This document shows, in pieces, positions 1-10,980 of a stretch of DNA of 64,000 bases. Below the pieces are notes generated by a model, which was not told the DNA's origin, made no database searches, and saw only the letters and a list, made by a program, of their open reading frames with translations. Source of the stretch: Persicaria tinctoria (Eukaryota; Streptophyta; Magnoliopsida; Caryophyllales; Polygonaceae); assembly GCA_037127255.1 (NCBI GenBank), contig JBANSL010000009.1, positions 25,880,475-25,944,474 on the forward strand, read 5' to 3'. The first letter of the stretch is position 1. Each line of letters starts with the position of its first letter. A program made the translations under genes and the position numbers.

Positions 1-510
1 GTTAAAGTTAATTTCTTTCATTATGGTTTGTTTCTAATTTCCTTCTTCTAGGGTTGGGGTGATCCCAACATAGATATGTGTGTTTGATTTATAAATCCAT
101 GAATTTATATGTCTTTATCATCATCTATCTATGTGCTTAATCCTTTGCGAGAGGTGAGGGAATTCCTTATTCATGATATTGAAGCGAAAGTGATCTTATT
201 ATGATTTGGATAGTAATTAAGGTATAAACAAATTAGGTTTTTATGCAAGAGTCTCTACCACCTAAATTGTTGGAATTTGCGAAAGTCGATTCTTTGATAT
301 AAAGCATGCATCTTTATATGATTTATGATCTACACATATGTTTATTGTTGTGGTAATCCTTAACCTTGGAAGTTTGCATCTTTATTTATTTTATTTCATT
401 ATTTTTATTTGGCACATATTCTACTCGATATCAAACCACCATTCTCTCTCCATCCCTCGACATCGACCAACTCTTAGCCGAAGTCGACAACAACCTTGCA
501 CCTTTTCCCG
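1..510 (+). mobile_element. Partial, diverged LTR of the Athila-like family
   Basis: The sequence follows, with many differences, the right-hand half of the solo LTR at 27770-28240. Shared landmarks are a GGGTTGGGGTGA block, TTTGCGAGAG, TTGAAGCGAAAGTGATCTTA, the word 'gtttatgcaag/gaaagcctct' and GTTGTGGTRAT. From about 420 it has degenerate TCGATATC and TCGACATCGAC motifs like those in the complete LTRs. The left end lies outside the window and the right end is not sharp. It is older than the element at 2026-10728, judging by divergence. Confidence 0.6.
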
Positions 511-1059
511 CTGTCCCTGAACCCCAAAAGACACTAAACCTAGAACCGCTGACTTCTCTCCTAAGGACGAACCTGACTCCCCTATACTATAGCGGGGGTC
601 TTGACTATAAATTTATTTGGTCGAGAAACCCTCTCGTCACCTAACACGAGATATCCTCCACCTAAGCTAAATGTAATCACTTAACAACCGGCCCAAAATG
701 CACCTATTCAAAAGTATGACAGTAGATTAGTACCAAAATGCATAGATCGGCCTCCTGTAGTCCTGTGACTGACAGTAAATCTCCCCCAACAATCAGGTAT
801 GGAAATAACTCACAAAGCCTGCCCATCGATAGTATTTTTTCCAACAACAAACCCGTCAATGCCAGATTTCACCCATCCCTCGATCACCCAACAAGCATGA
901 CGAGCTTAACCCGGCTGGTGTAATCAAGCATTCAAGTAAAACCCCAATTAATCTAGCTCTATTGTCTATAACAAGTAAAACCCCAATTAATCAACAATCA
1001 ATTCAATACCCCCACAAGAACCACTGTCATCAAAATGTCAAATGCTGAAAATCACAACT
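511..1059. other. Unassigned interval
   Basis: No gene or terminal repeat recognised. A 20-bp word (aagtaaaaccccaattaatc) occurs twice, near 935 and 975. The short reading frames here have no recognisable family. Confidence 0.3.
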
Positions 1060-1119
1060 CTAATGCAGTAATATACAAGAAAACTCAGCAGTAGAGACAA
1101 GAACAACCAAGAAACATAC

Positions 1120-1475
1120 ATTGAGAGAGAGGAGGTGTGATTTTGACAATGTTGTGGATGTCAGCATCAACAGCAAAGAGCTTCCCATCCCGAGAGACAC
1201 GAATATAGTACTCAAATTCCATTTCATCGCCCAGTACAAATGAAAAGTAGACATGATGTTCAAACCAATTGAAAATTCTCTAATGTCAATTGAGAAGCAA
1301 TCAAATCAAGAATTCACAAACTAACCAAAACACCAAACAAATCGGGGATAAAAGAACGAAATTAACGGAGATCCAGAGATTGAGAAACTAACCGTTGAAC
1401 GCGATGCTGGAGGAAGCGATGCCTGAGTTTGGGCGAATCCGGCGTCATCCGCCTCAACGACCACCCCTATCAAAT
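1120..1475 (-). pseudogene. Possible captured exon pair of an unidentified gene
   Basis: On the minus strand two exon-like blocks can be read. The first (about 1475-1393) encodes a peptide with VVVEADDAGF and ends at a CG|GTTAGT donor-like site. The second (about 1283-1120) follows a TTAG acceptor-like site and reads FVLGDEMEFEYYIRV, then SRDGKLFAVDADIHNIVKI, in one open frame. The composition looks protein-coding and is unlike the surrounding AT-rich DNA. I do not recognise the family. It lies in the part that may belong to the DNA element whose right terminus is at 10734-10980, so a captured gene fragment is possible. A genuine small host gene is the alternative. Confidence 0.3.
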
Positions 1476-1954
1476 TAATTCGGCATAATCATTGATAAAA
1501 TTGTGATTCGAGTTCGGATCTACATTAAAACGCAAAGAAATCCGTGATTCAACAGAAATTAGAAGCAAATCAAGAACATAAAACACAGAACTGTCAACAT
1601 GGAGAAAGATCTAACTCTTCCGTTACATGGCTGCTCAAGTAACTAATAGAATGGGGTAACATCATCGTGTCACCAATCATTTGAAGATTTCAGACTGCAA
1701 ACTTCATGCCAATGAAATCAAAGAACAGATCAAAAGCACCGGACAAATCATAACCATCTAGCGGGATGAATCAAACCAAAAGCAAGGATTAAGGAGTCAT
1801 AAGATCTGGAATCGACATCCAAAACATAAAAAATCGCCCATTTAAGCATCTCAATGTCGAAAAACATCACACTCAAAATTAGGGGCACATCAACAAGGAT
1901 TTGATTCCTCATAAACCAGATCTGCGAAAGAGAACGTCACACAGCAAGAGAGCA
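1476..1954. other. Unassigned AT-rich interval
   Basis: No gene, terminal repeat or tandem array recognised. The composition is intron-like. Confidence 0.3.
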
Positions 1955-2008
1955 CAAGGAAGCGTGTTAGAGGATCCTAGGCAGCGGGAAGTCAGGATCG
2001 ATCCTTGT
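1955..2008. repeat. Shuffled LTR fragments outside the TSD
   Basis: Two pieces of the Athila-like LTR lie just left of the element in swapped order. The piece around aggaagcgtgttag and ggatcctaggcagcgg (in the LTR at 2245-2273) comes first, directly followed by gaagtcaggatcgatcc (in the LTR at 2222-2239). They lie outside the ACGCC target duplication. They look like filler DNA copied from the LTR during break repair, or remains of an older insertion. Confidence 0.6.
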
Positions 2009-2189
2009 CAAATAAGCTGAACGCCTATTGATAGGAGGAAATCGAGTATGCAAATAAAATGTAAATAAATCACAGTAAACCAGATTTCATCCCTTGCAAA
2101 TAAGCTGAACGCCTATTGATAGGAGGAAATCGAGTATGCAAATAAAATGTAAATAAATCACAGCAAACCGGATTTCGTCCCTTGCAAAT
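2009..2189. repeat. 88-bp tandem duplication across the element border
   Basis: The block beginning CAAATAAGCTGAACGCC at 2009 recurs at 2097, a period of 88 bp. Each copy contains the 5-bp target site ACGCC followed by the LTR end. The copies differ at a few sites, mostly C/T or G/A. Confidence 0.9.
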
Positions 2190-4122
2190 AATTACAAGAC
2201 CTCCTCCTGATGTAGCAGCGGGAAGTCAGGATCGATCCACGAGGAAGCGTGTTAGCGGATCCTAGGCAGCGGTGGAATCTCACGGACAGAAGTCGACAAA
2301 AGTGGTACTCGACCTCGACTAAGGGTTAGTCGACAGGGGTCAGGCACAGTCGAACACAGCAGCAGCAACTCGGCACATGCTACTCGATATCGACGAGGGG
2401 CTACTCGAGATCGAGTACGGTCCTCGTCGACTTCGGGTTAGGCTTGTCAATTTCCTGCACAAATAAGCTACGGCGACTCTGGGTCGAGGATCAGTAGTCG
2501 AGATCGACCAGGCTTGGTCGAGATCGACGAGGGCAAAAAATCAAACGAATGAAAATAAAGAACAAATGCTTTGGGTTTCGACTTAAACTTAATGTAAAAG
2601 GCTTCCAGGATTGGGGTTCGCAACAACGATAACTAAGCATGCATAAGGTAAAATCGAACAGATAATCATGTGAATCGCATCAAAGGACTAAGCTTTCGCC
2701 TTTTCCAACAATTAGACAACTCTTTCAAGAAACCCTAATTGTCTCTACCGATTTTATGTTTACAATCCAAGTTGTTAGCATGGATCTCCATTAGATGGGC
2801 AATAAACACATAGACAAGTAGGAAAATGCTCAAAACATGATAAAGGTCAGATCTTTACCTCAAGCACGCATGGCTATCGTTGGGCTCGCCCCAACCCTAG
2901 AAGTGGGTGGACTACTCACGCCTCATCGCAAACTCAGACATCATCGATTGAAAGGAAACAACATGCATTAGACTATATTCCAAGGCTTTACAATCCCGGC
3001 GATCCAACTCTCGTTGAATGCCAAAACCCTAAAACCTTCGAACTCCTAAACTTCTCTTTGGAACTACTTGTCTCTGACTAAAATTGAATGCCTAAAACTG
3101 AGCCCCGTGGGCTTTATTTATAGCCTTCTAATCCTTGCTACTCAAGGATAGAAATCTTTATCTAAATCAAAAACTATATCTAAAACTTTAAAGATAAATA
3201 AAAGACATAACATAATTAAATCTAAAATAGGGAAATATATCTAAAGGTCTTCAATGGATAGAACTCTCCTCTTCTTGATAGTTTCGGATAGAATCAGCAA
3301 TCTTTGCGCCCAAGCAATCCCAAGTCGAGTAGAATTGGTCCAACCGAGTAACGCGGCTCTGGAGGTCTACTCGATCTCGACAAAGGTCTAGTCGATCTCG
3401 AGTAGGATTGTGGTCGACTGGCTCGGCTCGTCGTCTCGGCTAGCTGGTCCTCGACAGACTCGGATCTGGGCTCTTGGGTGTCGTCAATCTCGACTAGGGC
3501 TCCTCGAGATCGATTAGGGGTGTGGTCGAAGACGGCTCTCTGGTGATGTCGAGGACTCCTCCTCGGCATGGACTCGGACAGGCGCTGGGTGGCTCGTCGA
3601 TCTCGACAAGGTCTCCTCGAGATCGACTAGAGATGTACTCGGCGTCTTCGTCCTCGGCTTCTCGATCAGCTCCTCTTCTCGTCGACTCCGGGTGTGGCGC
3701 TGAGGTGTAGTCGATCTCGACTAGGTCTTGTCGAGATCGAGTTGTCTTCCGGAGTCAGGTTGCCTCGGACTTGGTTTCCTCGATCAGGCTTTGTCGAATA
3801 AGTCTGCTCGGGCTCTCTACTCGAGATCGAGTAAGGTGTACTCGACATAGAGTAGCTCTGGCTTCAGCTTGGTTTGTCCTGGTTCTGTACTCTCGGATTC
3901 TGGACTTCTGTAGTTGTTTTCCGAGCTTTTCTGACCTTCCTTAGAATTGTTGTAAAACACCTTGAATTCTGCGAAATTAAACAGAAACTGGTGTAGATTC
4001 CATAATTTGGCAAATAAACATAAACCACATAGATTCTGTACTATCTTAGCCCAAATGAATGAAATGTATGCAGAAATTGATATAAACTTAAATGTAAAAC
4101 ATGGCAGATTCAGCTCACAACA
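2026..4122 (-). repeat. 3' LTR of the Athila-like element
   Basis: Direct repeat of 8720-10728. The minus-strand start TGTTGTGAGC is at 4122. The terminal CA has become TA at 2026-2027. The repeat contains the 88-bp duplication at its outer end, TCGATCTCGA-type motifs at about 2300-2530 and 3330-3850, and a TATAAATAA box on the minus strand at 3114-3122. Confidence 0.93.
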
Positions 4123-4139
4123 AACACCCCATACTTAAG
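4123..4139 (-). promoter_or_regulatory. Polypurine tract beside the 3' LTR
   Basis: The minus-strand sequence TTAAGTATGGGGTGTT directly precedes the LTR start, the position required for plus-strand DNA priming. A longer purine run with the same TTAAGTATGGGGTG core lies at 5267-5290. Confidence 0.75.
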
Positions 4140-5812
4140 TTTGCTTGTCCTCAAGCAATACTTTTATCTGTCATTCAGGGGAAGAAATCAAAACTCTCAA
4201 CATATTAGATTCATTGCCATATAACCCTGCAATCAATTACCATCCTCGAAAAGGTACTAGTGTCACAGGTCCATGCATGTACAAATATATAAAAGCAACA
4301 TCTACTCACAAAAGGAGGGTTATGCAAAACATATATTCATTCGTGACAAAGCATTAATAATCAAGAGGACTTTAATTTAAGCTCAAGTAAGGAGTAGATT
4401 GGTAAAAGGCTAAAGGTGGGCAATTTTTGGCAATGTGGTGCTAATGATCCGGGGAAATGGAGTATTTCCAAATTTGAATTTCCACATTCCTTTTCCATAA
4501 CATTCATCACCTTTCATATTGCTTTTATTGTGCCTTCTCGCGAGTCGCAAACATGGGTGTCATGAATGGCCCCGGATACTTAGTGCTTTGGACTCCTCAC
4601 AATGTGTCCCATCTCTCCAAACTATTATCTCAGAGAGCAGGGTCAATCTACCTTTATCTCCTGAGGTGATTGGATTTTCTTTCACTCATTAAGTTTTCCA
4701 TATATTTCAAACAATTTCCCGCCAAACTCCAATAATGATAACAACACAAATACCATATAACATCTCCATAATGTAACATCATTCTCAACATAATCCCCGG
4801 ATAGGGTAAAGAATGGCAAATATTTAGATCATGTGGAGCAATATATGAAATAAGGCATTTTATGGCTTTTGTGAAATGCATAAGCATAGGTAAGGTTAGG
4901 AATTTAACAAATGAGCATTATATGGAAATATAAAGTCCTCCATCATTTTATCATGCAACATGTCAAAAGCAACTTCAAATTTTACCTCCTTTTATGGTTT
5001 TCAATAAAATATGCACTTCATTGTGACTTCCCTTTACTAGGCAATTTCATGCTATATCTCTAATGAATCTAATTTTGCATCGTCGAGTCCAATTAAAGCT
5101 TCCATGACATTATTTCAAAAATTTCAATGGGGGTCATTTTTTCAAACTTTGGAAAACATGCATATAAGCACATAAATCAATAATGAATTCCAAAATAGCC
5201 ATGTAGCAATTCAAAGAAATAATACACATATATGTCAAATATGATCAAATATGCACAAAGTAAGCCCTTCCCCCACCCCATACTTAAAATTTACAGTGTC
5301 CCCACTGTATAAAATCAAATAAAAACAAGAGTAAAGGAAGGAACTCACAGGATAATGCATCAAGGAGGACAAAACTGGGCAGGTCGAGTAGGTTGCTCGT
5401 CGATCTCGAGTACGGTGTACTCGATCTCGAGGAGGCTCGTCTGCATCTAGTGGATTCTGAAGTCGAGGAGCTTCTGGCTTTGGTCGATGTCGAGTACGTC
5501 TACTCGAGATCGAGTAACTTCTGGGCTTCTCGTCCTCGTCGACTTGGCCTTCGTCGATTCTGACTGTTCTCAGGGACTCCATTATTCCACTTTTCGCGAT
5601 CCTTATATGCTTGCCGACCAAAAAGTGTTAGATTGCACATAAAAACAAGACTATCCATATGAAGTACTTTAAACCAAAACCAAAAAGAACAAAACAAAAA
5701 CCAAAACTAAAAAGTTTAAAAAGTCCCAAAAAAAAATCATAAAGTTTATATACACGCTCTAGATTTTAGAGTCGCTAGGCCGACTTCTCCGTTTGCGCTC
5801 AAGGACCATCAT
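4140..5812 (-). other. Non-coding 3' interior of the Athila-like element
   Basis: About 1.7 kb between the protease stop and the 3' LTR, without a credible gene. It contains TCGAGATCGA-type motifs at about 5395-5560 and a second polypurine run (minus strand GGGGTGGGGGAAGGG, 5267-5281). Autonomous Athila elements carry RT, RNase H, integrase and often an env-like frame downstream of protease. Their absence here is a large deletion. Confidence 0.7.
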
Positions 5813-8632
5813 CTAGGTCCTGATGGTAGTATCAAGCTCAGCTGACAGGTGGTTGCTTGCATTATCTCCTTTCTCTTTCTTCTTCTTCTTCCTTCCAGCT
5901 CTCAGTTTTCGCAGATTCTCTTGCCACGGTGTCTTATCTCCCCTTAAATCATTGATAATTTTCTTTATGGACTGAGGGGGAGTAGGATTCATACTTGAAC
6001 TTACCTTTTCGGACCCAAAACAGAAATCTTTGGGTTTGGGGCTAGTCGAGATCGGGTACTGCTGGTCGACCTCGAGTACATAGACCCCATACTTAGGCTC
6101 TTGGCAAGTTTCTGGCTCAGCAGTGGTTGTCGAGATCGACAAGATCTTGTCGAGATCGAGTGGGGCCTTTGTCGAGATCGAGTGGCCCTTGTCGATCTCG
6201 AGTACAGTGTTGGCACCCTCCTCCGCTATTTGCTTGGTCCCATGGTTGCTGATGCTTTTCACCTCCAGCCATGAAATTTCCTCCTTTGCAGGGCCAAAAG
6301 AGAAATCCAAAACCTCATCGCCTATGGTGAAGGTGAGCGATCTATTCTTGACACTTATTCTGGCATCTGCAGTAGCTAAGAATGGTCTACCAAGAATAAT
6401 AGGGTTAGTAGGATCTTCAGCACAGTCTATGATAAGGAAATCTGATGGAACAAAGAACTTACCAACCTGGACGGGGACATTCTCAACTATACCTGTAGGG
6501 ATGACCACTGTATTGTTCGCCATGTATAATTTGGCATCCACAGGTTCTATGCATCCTATTTTGACCTTCCGCCAGATTGATAGAGGCATGATGCTCACAC
6601 TTGCTCCTAAATCGCACAGAGAATCATATTTATATTGTCCAAAACCCACAATAACAGAAAACTTACCAGGGTCCGGTCTCTTTTCAGGGAAGTGGAGTAC
6701 TTTGCATTCGCCTGCGATCTCTGAGATGGATCGCTTCTTGCTCAGGATTTCTTTTAGAAATTTGACATATCCAGGCATCTCTTGCAGGGTTTCTGTAAAA
6801 GGAATGGACACATTCAGTTCTTGCAGCATATTAACAAATCTGGTAAACCTACCTGCAGTGGGATCTTTCCGTGCTTTGGAAGGGAAAGGCAGTGGCTTTT
6901 TCTGCTTCGGAGCCAGATCAGCTGTCGGAGGTGTTGCAGAGTCGTCGACCTCGGCCAGGTTCTCCTCGATCTCGACCAGGGGCTCGTCGATCTCGACTTG
7001 GGTTGTCGACCTCGAGTTGTTGGGCTTCGCAGTGGAGTCTGAGCTCAGCTTTTGGTCTGTGTCGAGTAAGGTCTTATCGATGTCGAGTACAGCCTCCTCA
7101 AGATCGAGTTGGCTCTGCTCTATCCCAAGTTGATGTTCTGCTTCGCTTTGCCGTTTTCCGACCTCTGGCTCATTTAATTGATGCCCACTTCTGAGTTTGA
7201 TAGCTGCGACATGTCCGGTTTTCCCCTTAGGATTTGGTTCTGTTTGCCCAGGGAGTTGTCCGGATGGTCGTGGGATCTGTGCAGCGATTTGACCCATCTG
7301 CGTCTCTATTCCCCTTTTCCAGATGTCTAGTTCTCCAAATTTTGTAGTGATGTTCTGGAACTGGTTGTTGATGGTGCCCTGATTCCGACGCATCTCCTCA
7401 AGGATCAGCTACAGATCATCCTTCTTTTGATCCCTTTCTGGATGTCCTGGAGCTCTGTAGGGTGGGGGATTCCTAGGAGGACCTTGGTTCCACTGCGGTT
7501 GATAGAACCTTTGATCTCCCATGTAGCGATTGGGACCCCCTGCGTAAGCTGCCTCCTCATGTGTTTCTGCCATTCTGACTTGCTCTGTGTGTGGGCACTC
7601 AGTAGTGGTGTGCCTCTGTGATCCGAATTCAATGCAAGGCTGATGATTGACAGATAGGTATTTGACTTGCTTGAGGAGCTTGCGATTCTGGTCTCTGTAG
7701 AACTTCTCCCTGACATCTGGGTCAATCTCCTTTGCTGGCTCGTAGAGTGGCATAGATGGGACTGGCCTGGCGTAGGATTTCTCCTCATAGTTTGTAGGAG
7801 CCCCATATTTTTTGTCGTAGTTAGTGAGCTTTTCTAGCACACCCCATGCGTCGCTTGGTGGCATCGTCAGATACTCATAGCGAGTATAGTGGTTGATTCT
7901 GTCCTTAGTGACTTGATCAAGAGAGTTGAAGAAGATCTCCTGAATGACGTAGGGTGGCTGTCCATGAGTAGGGCAAGATCTCAGCAGCTCTTTGTAGCGT
8001 TCCCATGCCTTTGCCAGCGGTTCCCCTTGTTTCTGTTTGAAGGTGGTGATTTTCTGGCAGAGAAGTGCTGTCTTGGCGGGTGGGAAGTATTTTTTCAGAA
8101 ACTCTTGCTCTACTTGGGCCCATGTGGTGAGAGATCTTGGTTTCAGCCCTTCAAGCCACTTCAGTGCAGGTCTAGCGAGAGACCAGCGAAAAGCTTTCAT
8201 CTTGACATATTCCAGAGTTGTACCTTCAGCAAGAGTACGGCACATATCATGAAAATTGGTAATATTTTCAAGAGGACACTCATTAAATCTTCCATGAAAA
8301 GCATTATTTTTAAGTTCTATAAGAAATTGAGTGCGAATTTCAAAAGAGTTTTCAGGGATTAGAATCGCCGATTCAGGCACGACGAGAGTTGGATGCATAT
8401 AATCCTCTACTGTAGTTGGATATTGGGCAAGCTCAGCTTCCGCTTGTTCCCTTGCTGCTTTCTCAGCGGCAATAGCAGCATCTTTAGTGGCTAGTTCCCT
8501 GGTGAGCCTTGTGATCAGCTGTTCTTGTGTTTCTGCGACCGCCATGGCTCTTTGTAGTTTAGCTCTGATGTGTAGAAGGCGTTCTGGTTCGTCTAAGCCG
8601 TCAAACTCAGGTGGTTGACCAAAACGGCGCAT
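5813..8632 (-). pseudogene. Gag-protease polyprotein interrupted by one TAG
   Basis: Two stretches in the same frame, 8632-7409 (407 residues) and 7408-5813, are separated only by a TAG at 7409-7411. Without it the protein would be about 939 residues. The first half is a retrotransposon Gag domain (around residues 90-290, with YFPPAKTALLCQKI and the W..E.F.KK.FPP pattern). It ends with a zinc knuckle near residue 330-345 in which the second cysteine is phenylalanine (C-IEF-G...H...C). In the second half the retropepsin motif appears as CDLGASVSIMPLS, with ILGRPFL about 75 residues later, as in Athila proteases. Low-complexity VEID/LDLDK/SIST segments are encoded by the same TCGAGATCGA motif that fills the LTRs. 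The stop is probably a decayed CAG (a CHG methylation context), although readthrough cannot be excluded. Confidence 0.88.
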
Positions 8633-8698
8633 ACACCTGTAAAGTATTAACTCGAAGAAAACGTGAGATTTTAACTACCTAAGGCGCGAATGATAGCT

Positions 8699-8716
8699 TC
8701 CCCGGCAACGGCGCCA
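8699..8716 (-). promoter_or_regulatory. Primer-binding site, tRNA-Asp type
   Basis: The plus strand reads TCCCCGGCAACGGCGCCA, which matches the 3' end of plant tRNA-Asp including CCA. It lies three bases inside the 5' LTR end, as expected for minus-strand DNA priming. Athila-group elements commonly use this tRNA. Confidence 0.9.
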
Positions 8717-8719
8717 ATT

Positions 8720-10728
8720 TGTTGATAGAAGGAAATCGAGTATGCAAATAAAATGTAAATAAATCACAGCAAACCAGATTTCGTCCCTTGCAAATAATTA
8801 CAAGACCTCCTCCTGATGTAGCAGCGGGAAGTCAGGATCGATCCACGAGGAAGCGTGTCAGCAGATCCTAGGCAGCGGTGGAATCTCACGGACAGAAGTC
8901 GGCAACAGTGGTACTCGACCTCGACTAAGGGTTAGTCGATAGGGGTCAGGCACAGTCGAACACAGCAGCAACAACTCGGCACAGGCTACTCGATATCGAC
9001 GAGGGGCTACTCGAGATCGAGTACGGTCCTCGTCGACTTCGGGTTGGGCTTTTCGATTTCATGCACAAATAAGCTACGTCGACTCTGGGTCGAGGATCAG
9101 TAGTCGAGATCGACCAGGCTTGGTCGAGATCGATGAGGGCAGAAAATAAAATGAATGAAAATAAAGAACAAATGCTTTGGGTTTCGACTTAAACTTAATG
9201 TAAATGGCTTCCAGGATTGGGGTTCGCAACAACGATAACTAAGCATGCATAAGGTAGAATCGAACAGATAATCATGTGAATCGCATCAAAGGACTAAGCT
9301 TTCGCCTTTTCCAACAATTAGACAACTCTTTCAAGAAACCCTAATTGTCTCTACAGATTTTATGTTTACAATTCAAGTTGTTAGCATGGATCTCCATTAG
9401 ATGGGAAATAAACACATAGACAAGTAGGAAAATGCTCAAAACATGATAAAGGTCGGATCTTTACCTCAAGCACACATGGCTATCGTTGGGCTCGCCCCAA
9501 CCCTAGAAGTGGGTGGACTACTCACGCCTCATCGCAAACTCAGATATCATCGATTGAAAGGAAACAACTTGCATTAAACTATATTCTAAGACTTTACAAT
9601 CCCGGCGATCCAACTCTCGTTGAATGCCAAAACCCTAAAACCTTCGAACTCCTAAACTTCTCTTTGGAACTACTTGTCTCTAACTGAAATTGAATGCCTA
9701 AAACTGAGCCCCATGGGCTTTATTTATAGCCTTCTAATCCTTGCTACTCAAGGATAGAAATCTTTATCTAAATCAAAAACTATATCTAAAACTTTAAAGA
9801 TAAATAAAAGACATAACATAATTAAATCTAAAATAGGGAAATATATCTAAAGGTCTTCAATGGATAGAACTCTCCTCTTCTTGATAGTTTCGGATAGAAT
9901 CAGCAATCTTCGCGCCCAAGCAATCCCAAGTCGAGTAGAATTGGTCCAACCGAGTAACGCGGCTCTGGAGGTCTACTCGATCTCGACAAAGGTCTAGTCG
10001 ATCTCGAGTAGGATTGTGGTCGACTGGCTCGACTCGTCGTCTCGGCTAGCTAGTCCTCGACAGACTCGGATCTAGGCTCCTGGGTGTCGTCGATCTCGAC
10101 TAGGGCTCCTCGAGATCGACTAGGGGTGTGGTCGAAGACGGCTCTCTGGTGATGTCGAGGACTCCTCCTCGGCATGGACTCGGACAGGCGCTGGGTGGCT
10201 CGTCGATCTCGACAAGGTCTCCTCGAGATCGACTAGAGATGTACTCGGCGTCTTCGTCCTCGGCTTCTCGATCAGCTCCTCTTCTCGTCGACTCCGGGTG
10301 TGGCGTTGAGGTGTAGTCGATCTCGACTAGGTCTTGTCGAGATCGAGTTGTCTTCCGAAGTCAGGTTGCCTCGGACTTGGTTTCCTCGATCAGGCTTTGT
10401 CGACTAAGTCTGCTCGGGCTCTCTACTCGAGATCGAGTAAGGTGTACTCGACATAGAGTAGCTCTGGCTTCAGCTTGGTTTGTCCTGGTTCTGTACTCTC
10501 GGATTCTTGACTTCTGTAGTTGTTTTCCGAGCTTTTCTGACCTTCCTTAGAATTGTTGTAAAACGCCTCGAATTCTGCAAAATTAAACAGAAACTGGTGT
10601 AGATTCCATAATTTGGCAAATAAACATAAACCACATAGATTCTGTACTATCTTAGCCCAAATGAATGAAATGTATGTAGAAATTGATATAAACTTAAATG
10701 TAAAACATGGCAGATTCAGCTCACAACA
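8720..10728 (-). repeat. 5' LTR of the Athila-like element
   Basis: 2,009 bp with TG...CA ends on the minus strand (TGTTGTGAGC ... CTATCAACA). It carries many TCGATCTCGA/TCGAGATCGA motifs, at about 8910-9135 and 9930-10455. Several are inverted pairs spaced by about 8 bases and could form 11-12-bp hairpins (10089, 10204, 10317). Confidence 0.93.
9720..9728 (-). promoter_or_regulatory. LTR TATA box
   Basis: TATAAATAAAGCCC on the minus strand is conserved at the same place in the 3' LTR (3114-3122) and in the related plus-strand solo LTR (27566-27579). This is the likely core promoter of the family. Confidence 0.65.
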
Positions 10729-10733
10729 ACGCC

Positions 10734-10980
10734 TCCTTGAATTCCAGATCTCTCCCTCCTCCCTTCTCCCTCCGAGCGGCGCTCCTTTTCTCTCCAGACG
10801 ACCTCGAAAATCTCCGGACATGAAGGAACGGGGACAGGAAGGAACGGGGAGGGCAGGGTATAAATTAAAACGAGGGTAGTATTGGTATTATGAATTTTTT
10901 TAGGACATTTAGCAAAAACTTATTTTAAGTGGACATTTTACAAAAAGGGGTAAGCAAAATGGACATTTAGCCAAATTTCT
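10734..10980. mobile_element. Right terminus of a non-autonomous DNA element
   Basis: A GC-rich block (10734-10850) is followed by ATAAATTAAAACGAGGGTAG and a terminal stretch with AAAATGGACATTTAGCCAAA. The same order (GC-rich block, TAAATTAAAA, ATTATGAA, GGACATTTAG or GGCCATTTAG) occurs at 18240-18380, at 60590-60722 and, reversed, at 56345-56460. This piece appears to be the right end of an element whose body was split by the Athila-like insertion. Its left end was not identified. Confidence 0.5.

Larger units (their letters stand above)
2026..10728 (-). mobile_element. Non-autonomous Athila-like LTR retrotransposon, gag-protease only
   Basis: A complete element on the minus strand: 5' LTR 8720-10728, tRNA-Asp primer site 8699-8716, gag-protease reading frame 8632-5813, polypurine tract beside the 3' LTR at 2026-4122, and TSD ACGCC at 2021-2025 and 10729-10733. 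Nothing resembling reverse transcriptase, RNase H or integrase is present in the 4.6-kb interior, so mobility would need an autonomous Athila-type partner. Elements keeping only a Gag region are known in plants as TR-GAG; this one also keeps the protease. Both LTRs are about 2,009 bp once the 88-bp duplication is removed, and are visually very similar. Confidence 0.92.

Noticed and set aside
3294..3848. Serine/arginine-rich open frames in the LTRs (also near 10128, 26684 and 27003)
   Set aside because: They are translations of the TCGATCTCGA motif arrays and appear in several frames at once.
6123..7133. A 336-residue plus-strand open frame
   Set aside because: It is antisense to the gag-protease frame and has no recognisable domain; it is open because of the TCGA-rich composition.
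8699..8716. Match to the 3' end of tRNA-Asp as a tRNA gene
   Set aside because: Only 18 bases match, and the position beside an LTR identifies a primer-binding site.
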